Source: Mobilitalea sp.
GTDB lineage: Bacteria > Bacillota_A > Clostridia > Lachnospirales > Lachnospiraceae
Length of the DNA stretch: 12,576 nucleotides
Assembly: GCA_029974875.1 (NCBI GenBank)
Contig: JARKQP010000344.1
Span: forward strand, 1 to 12,576
Direction: 5' to 3'
This document shows positions 1 to 5,649 of this stretch, one piece after another. Below the pieces are notes generated by a model, which was not told the origin of the DNA, did no database searches, and saw nothing but the letters and a program-made list of their open reading frames with translations. The number at the start of each line of letters is the position of its first letter. Position 1 is the stretch's first letter. Both the position numbers and the translations under genes were made by a program.

Positions 1-122
1 TTAAACCCTACTGCTGACACATATTTGAAAAACTCAACCCAGAATCCTTTCGATTGCTTGTAAATAAAGTTGGGGCCGCTTGTCAGCATGTTTACCATTT
101 CTAAACTGCATCCAAATTTCAA
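1..122 (-). CDS. Sugar-phosphate isomerase/epimerase-like TIM barrel, N-terminal part only (runs off the window)
   Basis: The minus strand is open from a TTG codon at 122-120 to the window edge, giving 40 residues that begin MKFGCSLEMV and end KYVSAVGF. A GGACAGGAGG ribosome site (131-140) sits 8 nt upstream of the TTG and decides the start. The frame aligns without gaps to the N-terminus of the 324-residue protein at 7094-8068: 19 of 40 residues are identical, including the shared M-K-x-G-x-S-x-E-M-V and V-S-A-x-G-F. It is therefore a paralogue of that AP_endonuc_2/xylose-isomerase-like barrel. Only the first strand and helix are visible, so no metal ligands can be checked. A promoter and three operator-like sites lie upstream. 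The assignment rests on the paralogue comparison; the reaction is unknown. Confidence 0.8.
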   Translation of the reverse strand, partial: MKFGCSLEMVNMLTSGPNFIYKQSKGFWVEFFKYVSAVGF

Positions 123-157
123 TGAAATATCCTCCTGTCCGTTTTTTTAAGTATATT

Positions 158-171
158 TGTAATCGTTTTCA
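158..171 (+). promoter_or_regulatory. LacI/cre-type operator, copy 3 (in the leader, near the ribosome site)
   Basis: Third exact copy of TGTAATCGTTTTCA. It lies about 90-100 nt inside the predicted leader and 18 bp before the GGAGG ribosome site of the edge gene. It could act as an auxiliary or roadblock operator. Confidence 0.6.
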
Positions 172-238
172 AATCATGGTAAAAAAATATTGTAGTTTTA
201 TGTAGAACATTTGTGATTGCCCAATAATTTACTGGTGT

Positions 239-252
239 TGAAAACGATTACA
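239..252 (-). promoter_or_regulatory. LacI/cre-type operator, copy 2 (just downstream of the predicted transcription start)
   Basis: Exact reverse complement of the 14-mer at 302-315 and 158-171. It covers about +7 to +20 of the predicted transcript, where a bound repressor would block promoter clearance. Its spacing to copy 1 is 63 bp, about six helical turns, which would suit a looped repressor. Confidence 0.7.
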
Positions 253-265
253 TTTTATATCATAA

Positions 266-294
266 AGAATACCCTATAACTACTAAAATGTCAA
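266..294 (-). promoter_or_regulatory. Sigma-A promoter of the edge TIM-barrel gene
   Basis: On the minus strand TTGACA (294-289) and TATTCT (271-266) are separated by exactly 17 bp. Transcription would start near 259 and give a leader of about 137 nt before the TTG start at 122. Operator copies lie 7 bp upstream of the -35 box and just past the predicted start, the usual places for repression by a LacI/GalR protein. Confidence 0.7.
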
Positions 295-301
295 TATAAT
301 T

Positions 302-315
302 TGTAATCGTTTTCA
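302..315 (+). promoter_or_regulatory. LacI/cre-type operator, copy 1 (upstream of the -35 box)
   Basis: TGTAATCGTTTTCA, an imperfect palindrome around a central CG. With its flanking T it fits the catabolite-responsive-element pattern WTGNAANCGNWNNCW. It lies 7 bp upstream of the minus-strand -35 hexamer. The identical 14-mer recurs at 158-171 and, inverted, at 239-252. Confidence 0.7.
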
Positions 316-358
316 CAAATATCGCCTATCAGCTTTTTGATGGCTCTTATGCCCTGGG

Positions 359-416
359 GGTATCATACCTTGTTATGTATGATACCTTAATACCTTCCCT
401 ATATAGCCTATAGGGA
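359..416 (-). other. Two adjacent perfect hairpins after the MFS gene
   Basis: An 8-bp inverted repeat TCCCTATA/TATAGGGA (396-403, 409-416; 5-nt loop) and a 10-bp inverted repeat GGTATCATAC/GTATGATACC (359-368, 377-386; 8-nt loop) stand in tandem, 11 nt past the stop codon of the transporter gene on the minus strand. Neither is followed by a U-run on either strand. They are therefore not classic intrinsic terminators, but their position suggests 3'-end formation or mRNA protection. The second could also be a regulator site for the gene to the left. Confidence 0.4.
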
Positions 417-427
417 GCAAGTATATG

Positions 428-1576
428 TTACTGCCTTTTTCTTATCCTGGCTATAAACAGCAATAAGGAGATAAAAAGCATGCCTACCGCTGCCAGCATA
501 TATACATGGGCTGTTGTGGTACTTCCCCACACCAGCCTTGACACATTGTTAAATACATAGGGTGATGCCAGCTGGGACAGGCAGAAGGACACTGTAAGTA
601 GCGCTGATGCCATAGCGGCCGCCACAGGCTTTACCGCCGAGGTTGCCTCGAATATAATCTGGGGTACAAAAATCCCCTGGGAGATTCCGCAAAGGGCAGC
701 ACCAAGGAGCAGAGGGAGGAAGGAATCCGGTTTCAAAAGGATAATGAAGCAGCCCATGCTCAGGGACAGCATCGCCAGCGCCATGGTGTGCTGCTTTGCG
801 TATTTTACTACCTGTCCCAGAAACAGCCCTGCAACAATCTGGATCCCGGAAAATACCCCGATTAAAATTCCGGCAACGGAGGAGTTGCCAGCCAATTTCC
901 CACTCAGATGCATCGCTATGTTGGTGGAAAATACGAAGAGGAAGATCACTTCCAGAAAGCCAAGACCCAGCAGCCGGTATACCTTAGCATTCATTTTGAT
1001 TCCTTCCGCTTTGCCCACCCTCTTTCTTCCTGTATCGGGCAGCAGCCTCCAGATAAAAAACAGGCTGACAAATCCAATGATATGGATGAAGTATGTATAT
1101 TGGAAGCCGAAGTTTCCTATGATTCCTCCCAGGGTCGTTGCAAAAAGATAACCGAAGCCTATGGTTGCCGCCTGCATTCCCATGGCGGATACCCTTTCCC
1201 CTCCATGGAAATGCTCCACGACCACCGCCGTATTTAAGGTGCTGCTCAACCCAATCGCCACACCAAGCAATACCCTGGAGAAGAACAGCAGCCCAAAGCT
1301 GTCATATAAAAATGGGATGAAGCCGGTAACGCCTGCAATACCGGCGGCAATGAGCAGCAGTTTCTTCATGCTGACCTTGGTGACCAGCCATCCGCAGATT
1401 ACGGAGACCAGGGCGGATAAAAGCGCCGGTGCGGTAACCAGCATCTGGATCATGCTCCTGTCCACCTGTGGGTAATGCTCCTGGATCTGGTTCAGGACCG
1501 GCGATACGGTCAGCTGCAGGCCAATACACATGGATATGAACAGGATTGATACTCTTACATTTCGTTTTGTGTTCAC
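428..1576 (-). CDS. MFS transporter
   Basis: A 382-residue, very hydrophobic inner-membrane protein with about twelve membrane segments in two halves, of the size usual for small MFS permeases. The loop between segments 2 and 3 carries a motif-A-like G-W-L-V-T-K-V-S-M-K-K (about residues 62-72). A polar linker at about 180-198 (DTGRKRVGKAEG) separates the halves. The start is GTG at 1576, preceded by AAGGA 9-10 nt upstream; no better ATG precedes it. The sequence resembles drug:proton or sugar/aromatic-acid MFS members, but the substrate cannot be named. It lies in the same orientation as the edge TIM-barrel gene, about 300 bp from it, and is separated by a promoter, so it is probably its own unit. 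Uptake or efflux of the locus substrate is an inference from neighbourhood. Confidence 0.88.
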   Translation of the reverse strand: MNTKRNVRVSILFISMCIGLQLTVSPVLNQIQEHYPQVDRSMIQMLVTAPALLSALVSVICGWLVTKVSMKKLLLIAAGIAGVTGFIPFLYDSFGLLFFSRVLLGVAIGLSSTLNTAVVVEHFHGGERVSAMGMQAATIGFGYLFATTLGGIIGNFGFQYTYFIHIIGFVSLFFIWRLLPDTGRKRVGKAEGIKMNAKVYRLLGLGFLEVIFLFVFSTNIAMHLSGKLAGNSSVAGILIGVFSGIQIVAGLFLGQVVKYAKQHTMALAMLSLSMGCFIILLKPDSFLPLLLGAALCGISQGIFVPQIIFEATSAVKPVAAAMASALLTVSFCLSQLASPYVFNNVSRLVWGSTTTAHVYMLAAVGMLFISLLLFIARIRKRQ

Positions 1577-1619
1577 GTTGTTGTTTCCTTTCTGCAGTTA
1601 CTATTTGTTCCAAGGATGT

Positions 1620-1694
1620 TTAAAGATTCATAGCACTTGGAATCTCGTCAACCATCAATTGCTCCCGTACTTTTAGGGGCGCAATAATATAATT
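1620..1694 (-). pseudogene. Possible gene relic (C-terminal fragment), unidentified
   Basis: A minus-strand frame of 24 codons, bounded by stops, contains KVREQLMVDEIPSAMNL before a TAA stop. It reads like the charged end of a globular protein and has no start or ribosome site of its own. Another protein-like end, VYPVAEWFPVSQ, lies in a different frame just upstream (about 1750-1790). Together they suggest a decayed gene between the transporter and the small plus-strand gene. I do not recognise the family, and chance cannot be excluded at this length. Confidence 0.25.
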
Positions 1695-1793
1695 CTATGC
1701 TTCAAATTCCTGTTTGTCTATGTGCTTAAGCCCAAACTTTTAATTCATTGTGAAACAGGGAACCATTCGGCTACGGGGTAGACAAAAACAAAA

Positions 1794-1822
1794 TAGACCT
1801 TATCACTTGTATATGCTATACT
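1794..1822 (+). promoter_or_regulatory. Promoter with extended -10 for the small coiled-coil gene
   Basis: TGC-TATACT (1814-1822) is an extended -10 element. TAGACC 17 bp upstream (1794-1799) is a weak -35. The predicted start is about 25 nt before the GTG start codon at 1853, with GGAGGGG in between. Confidence 0.55.
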
Positions 1823-1852
1823 GTTTCTATCAATTTGACAGGAGGGGTTGAA

Positions 1853-2095
1853 GTGACATTAACAAACGAAGATTTACTGGCAATGTCGCAGCTGCTGGAT
1901 GTAAAATTACAGCCGATAGAAAAGCGGACAAAAAATATTGAATTACTATTGGAAAACGATGTTCTGCCCCGGCTCCAAAACATAGAAAATTGTTATACGA
2001 CAACATACCGCAGGCAGGTGACCTTTGGCACAAGGGAGGGAACCGATAACGGTTCCCTCCCTTACTTTTCGTATTGTATAAAGACTAACTGGTGA
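1853..2095 (+). CDS. Small coiled-coil protein, probably 3'-truncated
   Basis: The chosen start is GTG at 1853, because GGAGGGG (1841-1847) lies 5 nt upstream; an in-frame TTG at 1835 has no ribosome site. The 80-residue product begins MTLTNEDLLA and continues with a charged amphipathic helix (about residues 6-47, including ELLLENDVLPRLQNIENCY). This matches a common small Firmicute protein of unknown function that normally carries on as a long coiled coil. Here the helix ends at about residue 54 (TTTYRRQ). The last 25 codons run straight through a 14-bp terminator hairpin (2032-2063), so the native 3' end appears to be lost or replaced. The gene has its own promoter. Function is unknown, and the family recall is from memory. 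Confidence 0.6.
   Translation: MTLTNEDLLAMSQLLDVKLQPIEKRTKNIELLLENDVLPRLQNIENCYTTTYRRQVTFGTREGTDNGSLPYFSYCIKTNW
2032..2070 (+). terminator. Intrinsic terminator inside the 3' end of the small frame
   Basis: A perfect 14-bp stem (2032-2045 with 2050-2063, loop ATAA) is followed by ACTTTTC. It sits within the reading frame of the small coiled-coil gene rather than after its stop codon at 2093-2095. Confidence 0.75.
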
Positions 2096-2115
2096 CCAGC
2101 CTATTATTTATTACA

Positions 2116-3771
2116 CTATTTGAGATATTTTTCACTCTTATCAATTGAAAATATAGGTACTACAATCTTATTTTCAAAAATATTACCAAAAGTCTTTTGT
2201 ATCTTTAATATTAAATCTACCTTTCCGGTAGATAAAGCACTCTCAGCAGATCTCGCAGCGCCACCGGTACTTTTTACTTCAATAGCTACCCTCTTACCTG
2301 ACTGCGTATGCATTAAAAAATCTATTTCTTGAGAAGGAGATTTCAAATTAAAAGTATGAGGTTTCTTATCTTTAAATAAACCTCTATTTATATTTGTTAC
2401 TTTTTTCAATAAATATAAATAAACAAAATTCTCAGCAGCAGTACCTAATAGATCTGATTGCTGTAATGTTGGTATACTTTCACAAATATAAGTAAATACC
2501 CCCATATCATTAAAATAATATCGCTGTTCACTTGTTTCCTTTAAAGTCCAATCTGTATATATTGAACATTCACCCAGGATATGACAATCAATTAACCAAC
2601 GTAAGATATTATTCTTTTCAGGTCTTTTAATACTCAAATCCTGATAATATTTTTCTTTATTAGGTATCTCATTGGCATTTAGATTACCTGATTTACTTAT
2701 TAAATCTTGTAACATTAAAGTCATAGTATGTGTAAATAGGCTGTCACTTACGATGTCTTTGAAATATTTTCTACTTTCTGTATAAAATTGAGCCATTAGC
2801 ATTCGCACTTGTCTTTTACAGAGCTCAATATTCTCTTTACTTTCTATATAAAGTTGCACAACTGCAGGATATCCACCTATTTGAAGATAATCATCATATA
2901 ATTTTTCTATCCTATGATAAATATGCTTTTCACTTTCATTTAATGTATTCACAGCAAAAGAAGTCAGCTTCGAATAATCGCCATAAGCCCCTACTGCTTT
3001 CAAATACTCTATATAGCTTAAAGTATTTAGATGCAATTCTATATAATCACCCGTAGCTACTTCATACTTTTGTGATTGTTGTGCAAAAGCTAAATAACTA
3101 CCCGTTATTGCTAACCTTGACTTCAAGGATCTGCGTATATCACGGATTGAATTATAGATATCTGCATTTTCTTGTATTTCATCTATAATAATAATAGTAT
3201 CCTCGCTATTATGAAAAGAAGGACTATAATAAGTAAATACATTTAACCAAAATAATAATTTATCCTTATCTGAACTACCAAATTGATTGTTTTTTGAAAA
3301 ACCATAATATGCTTCTAAAAATTTATTTCCTGTTTCTCTTGTCAAATCTATATAAATAACCTGCTTAAACTGCTCTTTCCCAAACTTATTTAATAGAAAG
3401 GTTTTCCCTACTTGTCTAGGTCCTTTTAAAAACAATGCCAGATCCGTTGTATTCTTCCAGTTTAACATATCCTTATACGAATCACGCTCAAAAGCATGAT
3501 GCTTATTTGATTTTAACATCGTGTTTGGTACATCTGTAATAAGCGGCTTTATAGTATTAATCGTTCTATATCGATCAGGTACATTAACGATACGAATATT
3601 TGAATTTACTCTGCCACGCACATACTCATTACCATCTCGATTTACAACAACTGCATTAGTAATTTGATTTTTCTTTATCATTGTAATTGCCATATGTTCA
3701 GATACTTCTTTTCCATTGTTTAATAGGAATGTTTTTTTATTTGAATATATTCTCTTTTCAGTAATAAACAT
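2116..3771 (-). CDS. AAA_14/DUF4143-type ATPase with extra N-terminal domain
   Basis: A 551-residue P-loop ATPase. Walker A is GPRQVGKT (117-124), Walker B is IIIIDE (193-198), and a sensor-like LAITGSY lies at 220-226. The second half matches the DUF4143 arrangement of this ATPase family, with KRPEKNNILRWLIDC (382-396) and a nuclease-like C-terminal core: QEIDF (D484) then VAIEVKS (E498, K500), a PD-(D/E)XK pattern. Residues 8-60 look like an added small domain, with LLNNGKEVS and RDGNEYVRG, resembling DUF3892. The start ATG has AAAGGAGG 8 nt upstream. The island it occupies is far more AT-rich (about 25-33% GC in lines checked) than the flanks (about 45%), which suggests transfer. Such ATPases are widespread in bacteria and archaea, often as lineage-specific expansions; their role is unsettled. 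Confidence 0.87.
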   Translation of the reverse strand: MFITEKRIYSNKKTFLLNNGKEVSEHMAITMIKKNQITNAVVVNRDGNEYVRGRVNSNIRIVNVPDRYRTINTIKPLITDVPNTMLKSNKHHAFERDSYKDMLNWKNTTDLALFLKGPRQVGKTFLLNKFGKEQFKQVIYIDLTRETGNKFLEAYYGFSKNNQFGSSDKDKLLFWLNVFTYYSPSFHNSEDTIIIIDEIQENADIYNSIRDIRRSLKSRLAITGSYLAFAQQSQKYEVATGDYIELHLNTLSYIEYLKAVGAYGDYSKLTSFAVNTLNESEKHIYHRIEKLYDDYLQIGGYPAVVQLYIESKENIELCKRQVRMLMAQFYTESRKYFKDIVSDSLFTHTMTLMLQDLISKSGNLNANEIPNKEKYYQDLSIKRPEKNNILRWLIDCHILGECSIYTDWTLKETSEQRYYFNDMGVFTYICESIPTLQQSDLLGTAAENFVYLYLLKKVTNINRGLFKDKKPHTFNLKSPSQEIDFLMHTQSGKRVAIEVKSTGGAARSAESALSTGKVDLILKIQKTFGNIFENKIVVPIFSIDKSEKYLK

Positions 3772-3810
3772 AAATACAGCCTCCTTTCCTACATTTATAA
3801 TATTAATAAT

Positions 3811-3839
3811 AGCATATCATAAGATAATCATTAATTCAA
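3811..3839 (-). promoter_or_regulatory. Promoter of the ATPase gene
   Basis: On the minus strand TTGAAT (3839-3834) and TATGCT (3816-3811) are 17 bp apart. They lie about 40 nt before the ATG at 3771, within the AT-rich island. Confidence 0.45.
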
Positions 3840-3879
3840 ATCTAACAAATACATAAAGTGGAAATTTTAATATGGACTA

Positions 3880-3926
3880 CCCTTTATAGGGATTGACGGA
3901 ATTTGGCTGTCGTCCCTGTCAAAGGG
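3880..3926. repeat. Imperfect inverted repeat at the edge of the AT-rich island
   Basis: CCCTTT-AT-AGGGA (3880-3892) can pair with TCCCT-GTC-AAAGGG (3913-3926) around a 20-nt loop. It marks the place where base composition returns to that of the flanks. It could be a terminator without a U-run or an element end; no partner copy was found at the other side of the island. Confidence 0.3.
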
Positions 3927-4020
3927 GGTTCACTGTTTCCCCGTTCATTTTCATGGGATCGCTTTGGATAAACTCCGGCGTAATGCTTCCATCGCAAGCG
4001 ATCCGGATAGACTGCCTGTT
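3919..4020 (-). pseudogene. Gene relic: C-terminal fragment of an unidentified protein
   Basis: A minus-strand frame of 33 codons between TAA (4023-4021) and TGA (3921-3919) contains SIRIACDGSITPEFIQSDP followed by MKMNGETVNPL. Composition and flow are those of a real folded-protein end with ordinary codon use. There is no start codon with a ribosome site, so this looks like the surviving tail of a deleted gene. A plus-strand frame that overlaps it (3893-4138) has low-complexity, cysteine-rich composition and is its shadow. The rest of 3772-4179 holds the ATPase promoter, an inverted repeat and the ROK promoter. The family is not recognised. Confidence 0.4.
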
Positions 4021-4063
4021 TTATCTCAATGATGCCATACTACTTTATTTTTACAGTCAGAAA

Positions 4064-4072
4064 TGTTATAAT
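4064..4072 (+). promoter_or_regulatory. Extended -10 promoter for the ROK gene
   Basis: TGT-TATAAT is a perfect extended -10 element; no clear -35 lies 17 bp upstream. It would give a leader of about 105 nt before the ATG at 4186. Confidence 0.5.
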
Positions 4073-4185
4073 ACGATTCAGGCATCCGTCCAGCTATGTC
4101 TTAAAAGGTACGTGAGGATTATGCCGCTGGATCCATGATATTTTTATACCATTCCAGCTAAATTTGATTGATGAGGTGATTGAGG

Positions 4186-5304
4186 ATGGAGCGTGGCTCT
4201 ACCAACCGGGATGTCCGATTAACGAACCGCAAGGTTGTCGTAAATACATTATTCCATAGTGAGCCCATGACAAAACAGGATCTCGTCATAAAAACAGGCC
4301 TGAGCCTTCCCACTATAAATTATATTTTAAAGGACCTTACAGCCCAGGGGCTGATTACCCAGGGTGAGAAATTAGATTCCAGCGGTGGAAGACCGGCTTC
4401 CTATATCCAGCCGGTTTTTGATTCAGGATATTCCATCGGCATTAATGTTTCAGAAAACTGTGTGCGCATTGCCATGTCTGACCTTGCTCCGAAGCTTCTG
4501 AGCAAGGATAAGTCCCCTATGGCCTTTGAGGATACGAAGGAATATTGGACTGCCATAAACAGCCTGTTAAAACAGTTCATTGTAAAGAACAGTGTAAACC
4601 CGTCCAAATTATTGGGCATCAGCCTGTCCCTTACCTCTGCAATAACCCTCCATGAGGAAAAGGCATCCTATTTTAACAACCAGAGGATTGACCAATTAGA
4701 TTTGATGCAGGTACGGAACTATTTTGATCATGGCATAACCATTACAAATTCCTCAAAAATGGCAGGCTTTGCCCAGGCATGGGGAGCGATGGAGACAGAG
4801 GATATTGTCTATCTCACCATTAATGAGACAATCGGCGGAGCCATTATGTCCAAGAGGGCTGTGCTAAACTTTTCAAGCAAAAACGCCATGTTTGGCCATA
4901 TGAGCATTGAAAAAGACGGGCGCAAATGCTCCTGCGGCAAGAAGGGCTGTCTTGACGCATATTGCTCTACCAGGGCTTTAACAGAGCTTTCAGGAACTAC
5001 CCTGGATGAGTTTTTTGAAGGTGTTGATACAGGTAACCCTGCATACCAGGCAATACTGGAGGATTATCTTATCCATCTGGCAGTTGGGATCAATGACATA
5101 CGGGTCATCTTTGATACGGATATCGTGATCGGAGGGGAAATGAGCACCTACCTGCAAAGATATATAGAGCGCCTGCAGGAATTGCTGCGGGAGATGAATC
5201 CCTTCGGAGACCCAGGTACCTATGCCCGGATTGGAAAATACGGTGAATACGATTCTTCCGTCGGGGCAGGGCTAATCCATAATAACCGGCGCCTGTCCTC
5301 ATAA
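4186..5304 (+). CDS. ROK-family transcriptional repressor
   Basis: A 372-residue cytoplasmic regulator. An N-terminal winged helix-turn-helix (about 12-60: KVVVNTLFH, MTKQDLVIKTGLSLPTINYI, GLITQG) ends in the hinge GGRPASYI. It is followed by a ROK sugar-kinase fold with the zinc motif CSCGKKGC (C248, C250, C255) and H238. In ROK kinases an N-D pair supplies the catalytic Asp; here the site reads TNSSK, so Ser189 replaces it. The usual Glu of the E-x-G-H motif is Met (AMFGHM). The protein should therefore sense a ligand rather than phosphorylate a sugar. The ATG at 4186 has AGGTG 7 nt upstream; an in-frame TTG at 4180 would add two residues. It converges on the oxidoreductase and is the natural candidate regulator of the 6835-7093 divergent promoters, though this is unproved. 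Confidence 0.92.
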   Translation: MERGSTNRDVRLTNRKVVVNTLFHSEPMTKQDLVIKTGLSLPTINYILKDLTAQGLITQGEKLDSSGGRPASYIQPVFDSGYSIGINVSENCVRIAMSDLAPKLLSKDKSPMAFEDTKEYWTAINSLLKQFIVKNSVNPSKLLGISLSLTSAITLHEEKASYFNNQRIDQLDLMQVRNYFDHGITITNSSKMAGFAQAWGAMETEDIVYLTINETIGGAIMSKRAVLNFSSKNAMFGHMSIEKDGRKCSCGKKGCLDAYCSTRALTELSGTTLDEFFEGVDTGNPAYQAILEDYLIHLAVGINDIRVIFDTDIVIGGEMSTYLQRYIERLQELLREMNPFGDPGTYARIGKYGEYDSSVGAGLIHNNRRLSS

Positions 5305-5320
5305 AATATTGTCCAATAGA

Positions 5321-5369
5321 TAATTGCCCCCGGGAACCCGTTCTAATTATATGAAAACAGCGGCAATTA
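5321..5369. repeat. Inverted repeat TAATTGCC/GGCAATTA
   Basis: Perfect 8-bp arms (5321-5328 and 5362-5369) with a 33-bp spacer lie just after the ROK stop codon. This may be a weak RNA fold before the stronger terminator that follows. Confidence 0.25.
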
Positions 5370-5410
5370 CTATGCTTTATAATCTACTTATATTGTACGA
5401 AATAGTCCAC

Positions 5411-5469
5411 AAAAAACGCCTTGAAAATAGTTTGATCTTTAAAAAACCATTTTCAGGCGTCTTTTTATT
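5411..5469. terminator. Bidirectional intrinsic terminator between ROK and oxidoreductase genes
   Basis: The stem ACGCC-(T)-TGAAAAT (5416-5428) pairs with ATTTTCA-GGCGT (5449-5460), with one bulged base. It is preceded by AAAAAA and followed by CTTTTTATT, so either strand ends its transcript in a U-run. It fits the convergent arrangement of the two genes. Confidence 0.8.
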
Positions 5470-5484
5470 CTATCCCGGGATCAA

Positions 5485-5649
5485 TTCATAACAGATCCAG
5501 TCCATAACAGGTTCAGTTCATAGCAGGTTCAGTCCATAGTAGGTTCAGTCCATAACATGCTCAGCCCATAACAAGTTCAGTCCATAACAGGTTCAATCCA
5601 TAACAAATTCAGTTCATAGCAGATTCAGCCCATAGCAGATTCAGTCCAT
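5485..5649. repeat. Tandem repeat, 16-bp unit, ten copies plus a partial unit
   Basis: Ten contiguous degenerate units of consensus YCCATARCAGRTTCAG start at 5485, 5501, 5517, 5533, 5549, 5565, 5581, 5597, 5613 and 5629, followed by TCCAT at 5645-5649. The stop codon and last two codons of the oxidoreductase gene lie at the junction with the array. The array thus appears to have grown out of the 3' end of that gene. There are no spacers, so it is not a CRISPR array. The period is not a multiple of three and no frame through it makes a convincing protein. Confidence 0.9.

Noticed and set aside
744..1475. Several plus-strand frames opposite the MFS transporter
   Set aside because: They overlap a clear membrane-protein gene on the other strand, have no ribosome sites and have compositions typical of antisense shadows.
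1835..1852. Upstream TTG start for the small coiled-coil gene
   Set aside because: The GGAGGGG ribosome site lies downstream of this TTG, so the GTG at 1853 is the better start.
2116..3771. Calling the AT-rich ATPase a transposon or defence gene
   Set aside because: No inverted-repeat ends, target duplication or partner gene was found around it; composition alone is not enough.
3893..4138. An 81-codon plus-strand frame before the ROK gene
   Set aside because: TTG start without a ribosome site, odd cysteine-rich composition, and it overlaps a more convincing minus-strand gene tail.
5485..5649. Possible CRISPR array or repeat protein
   Set aside because: The units are contiguous without spacers, only 16 bp, degenerate and not a multiple of three; no cas genes are present.
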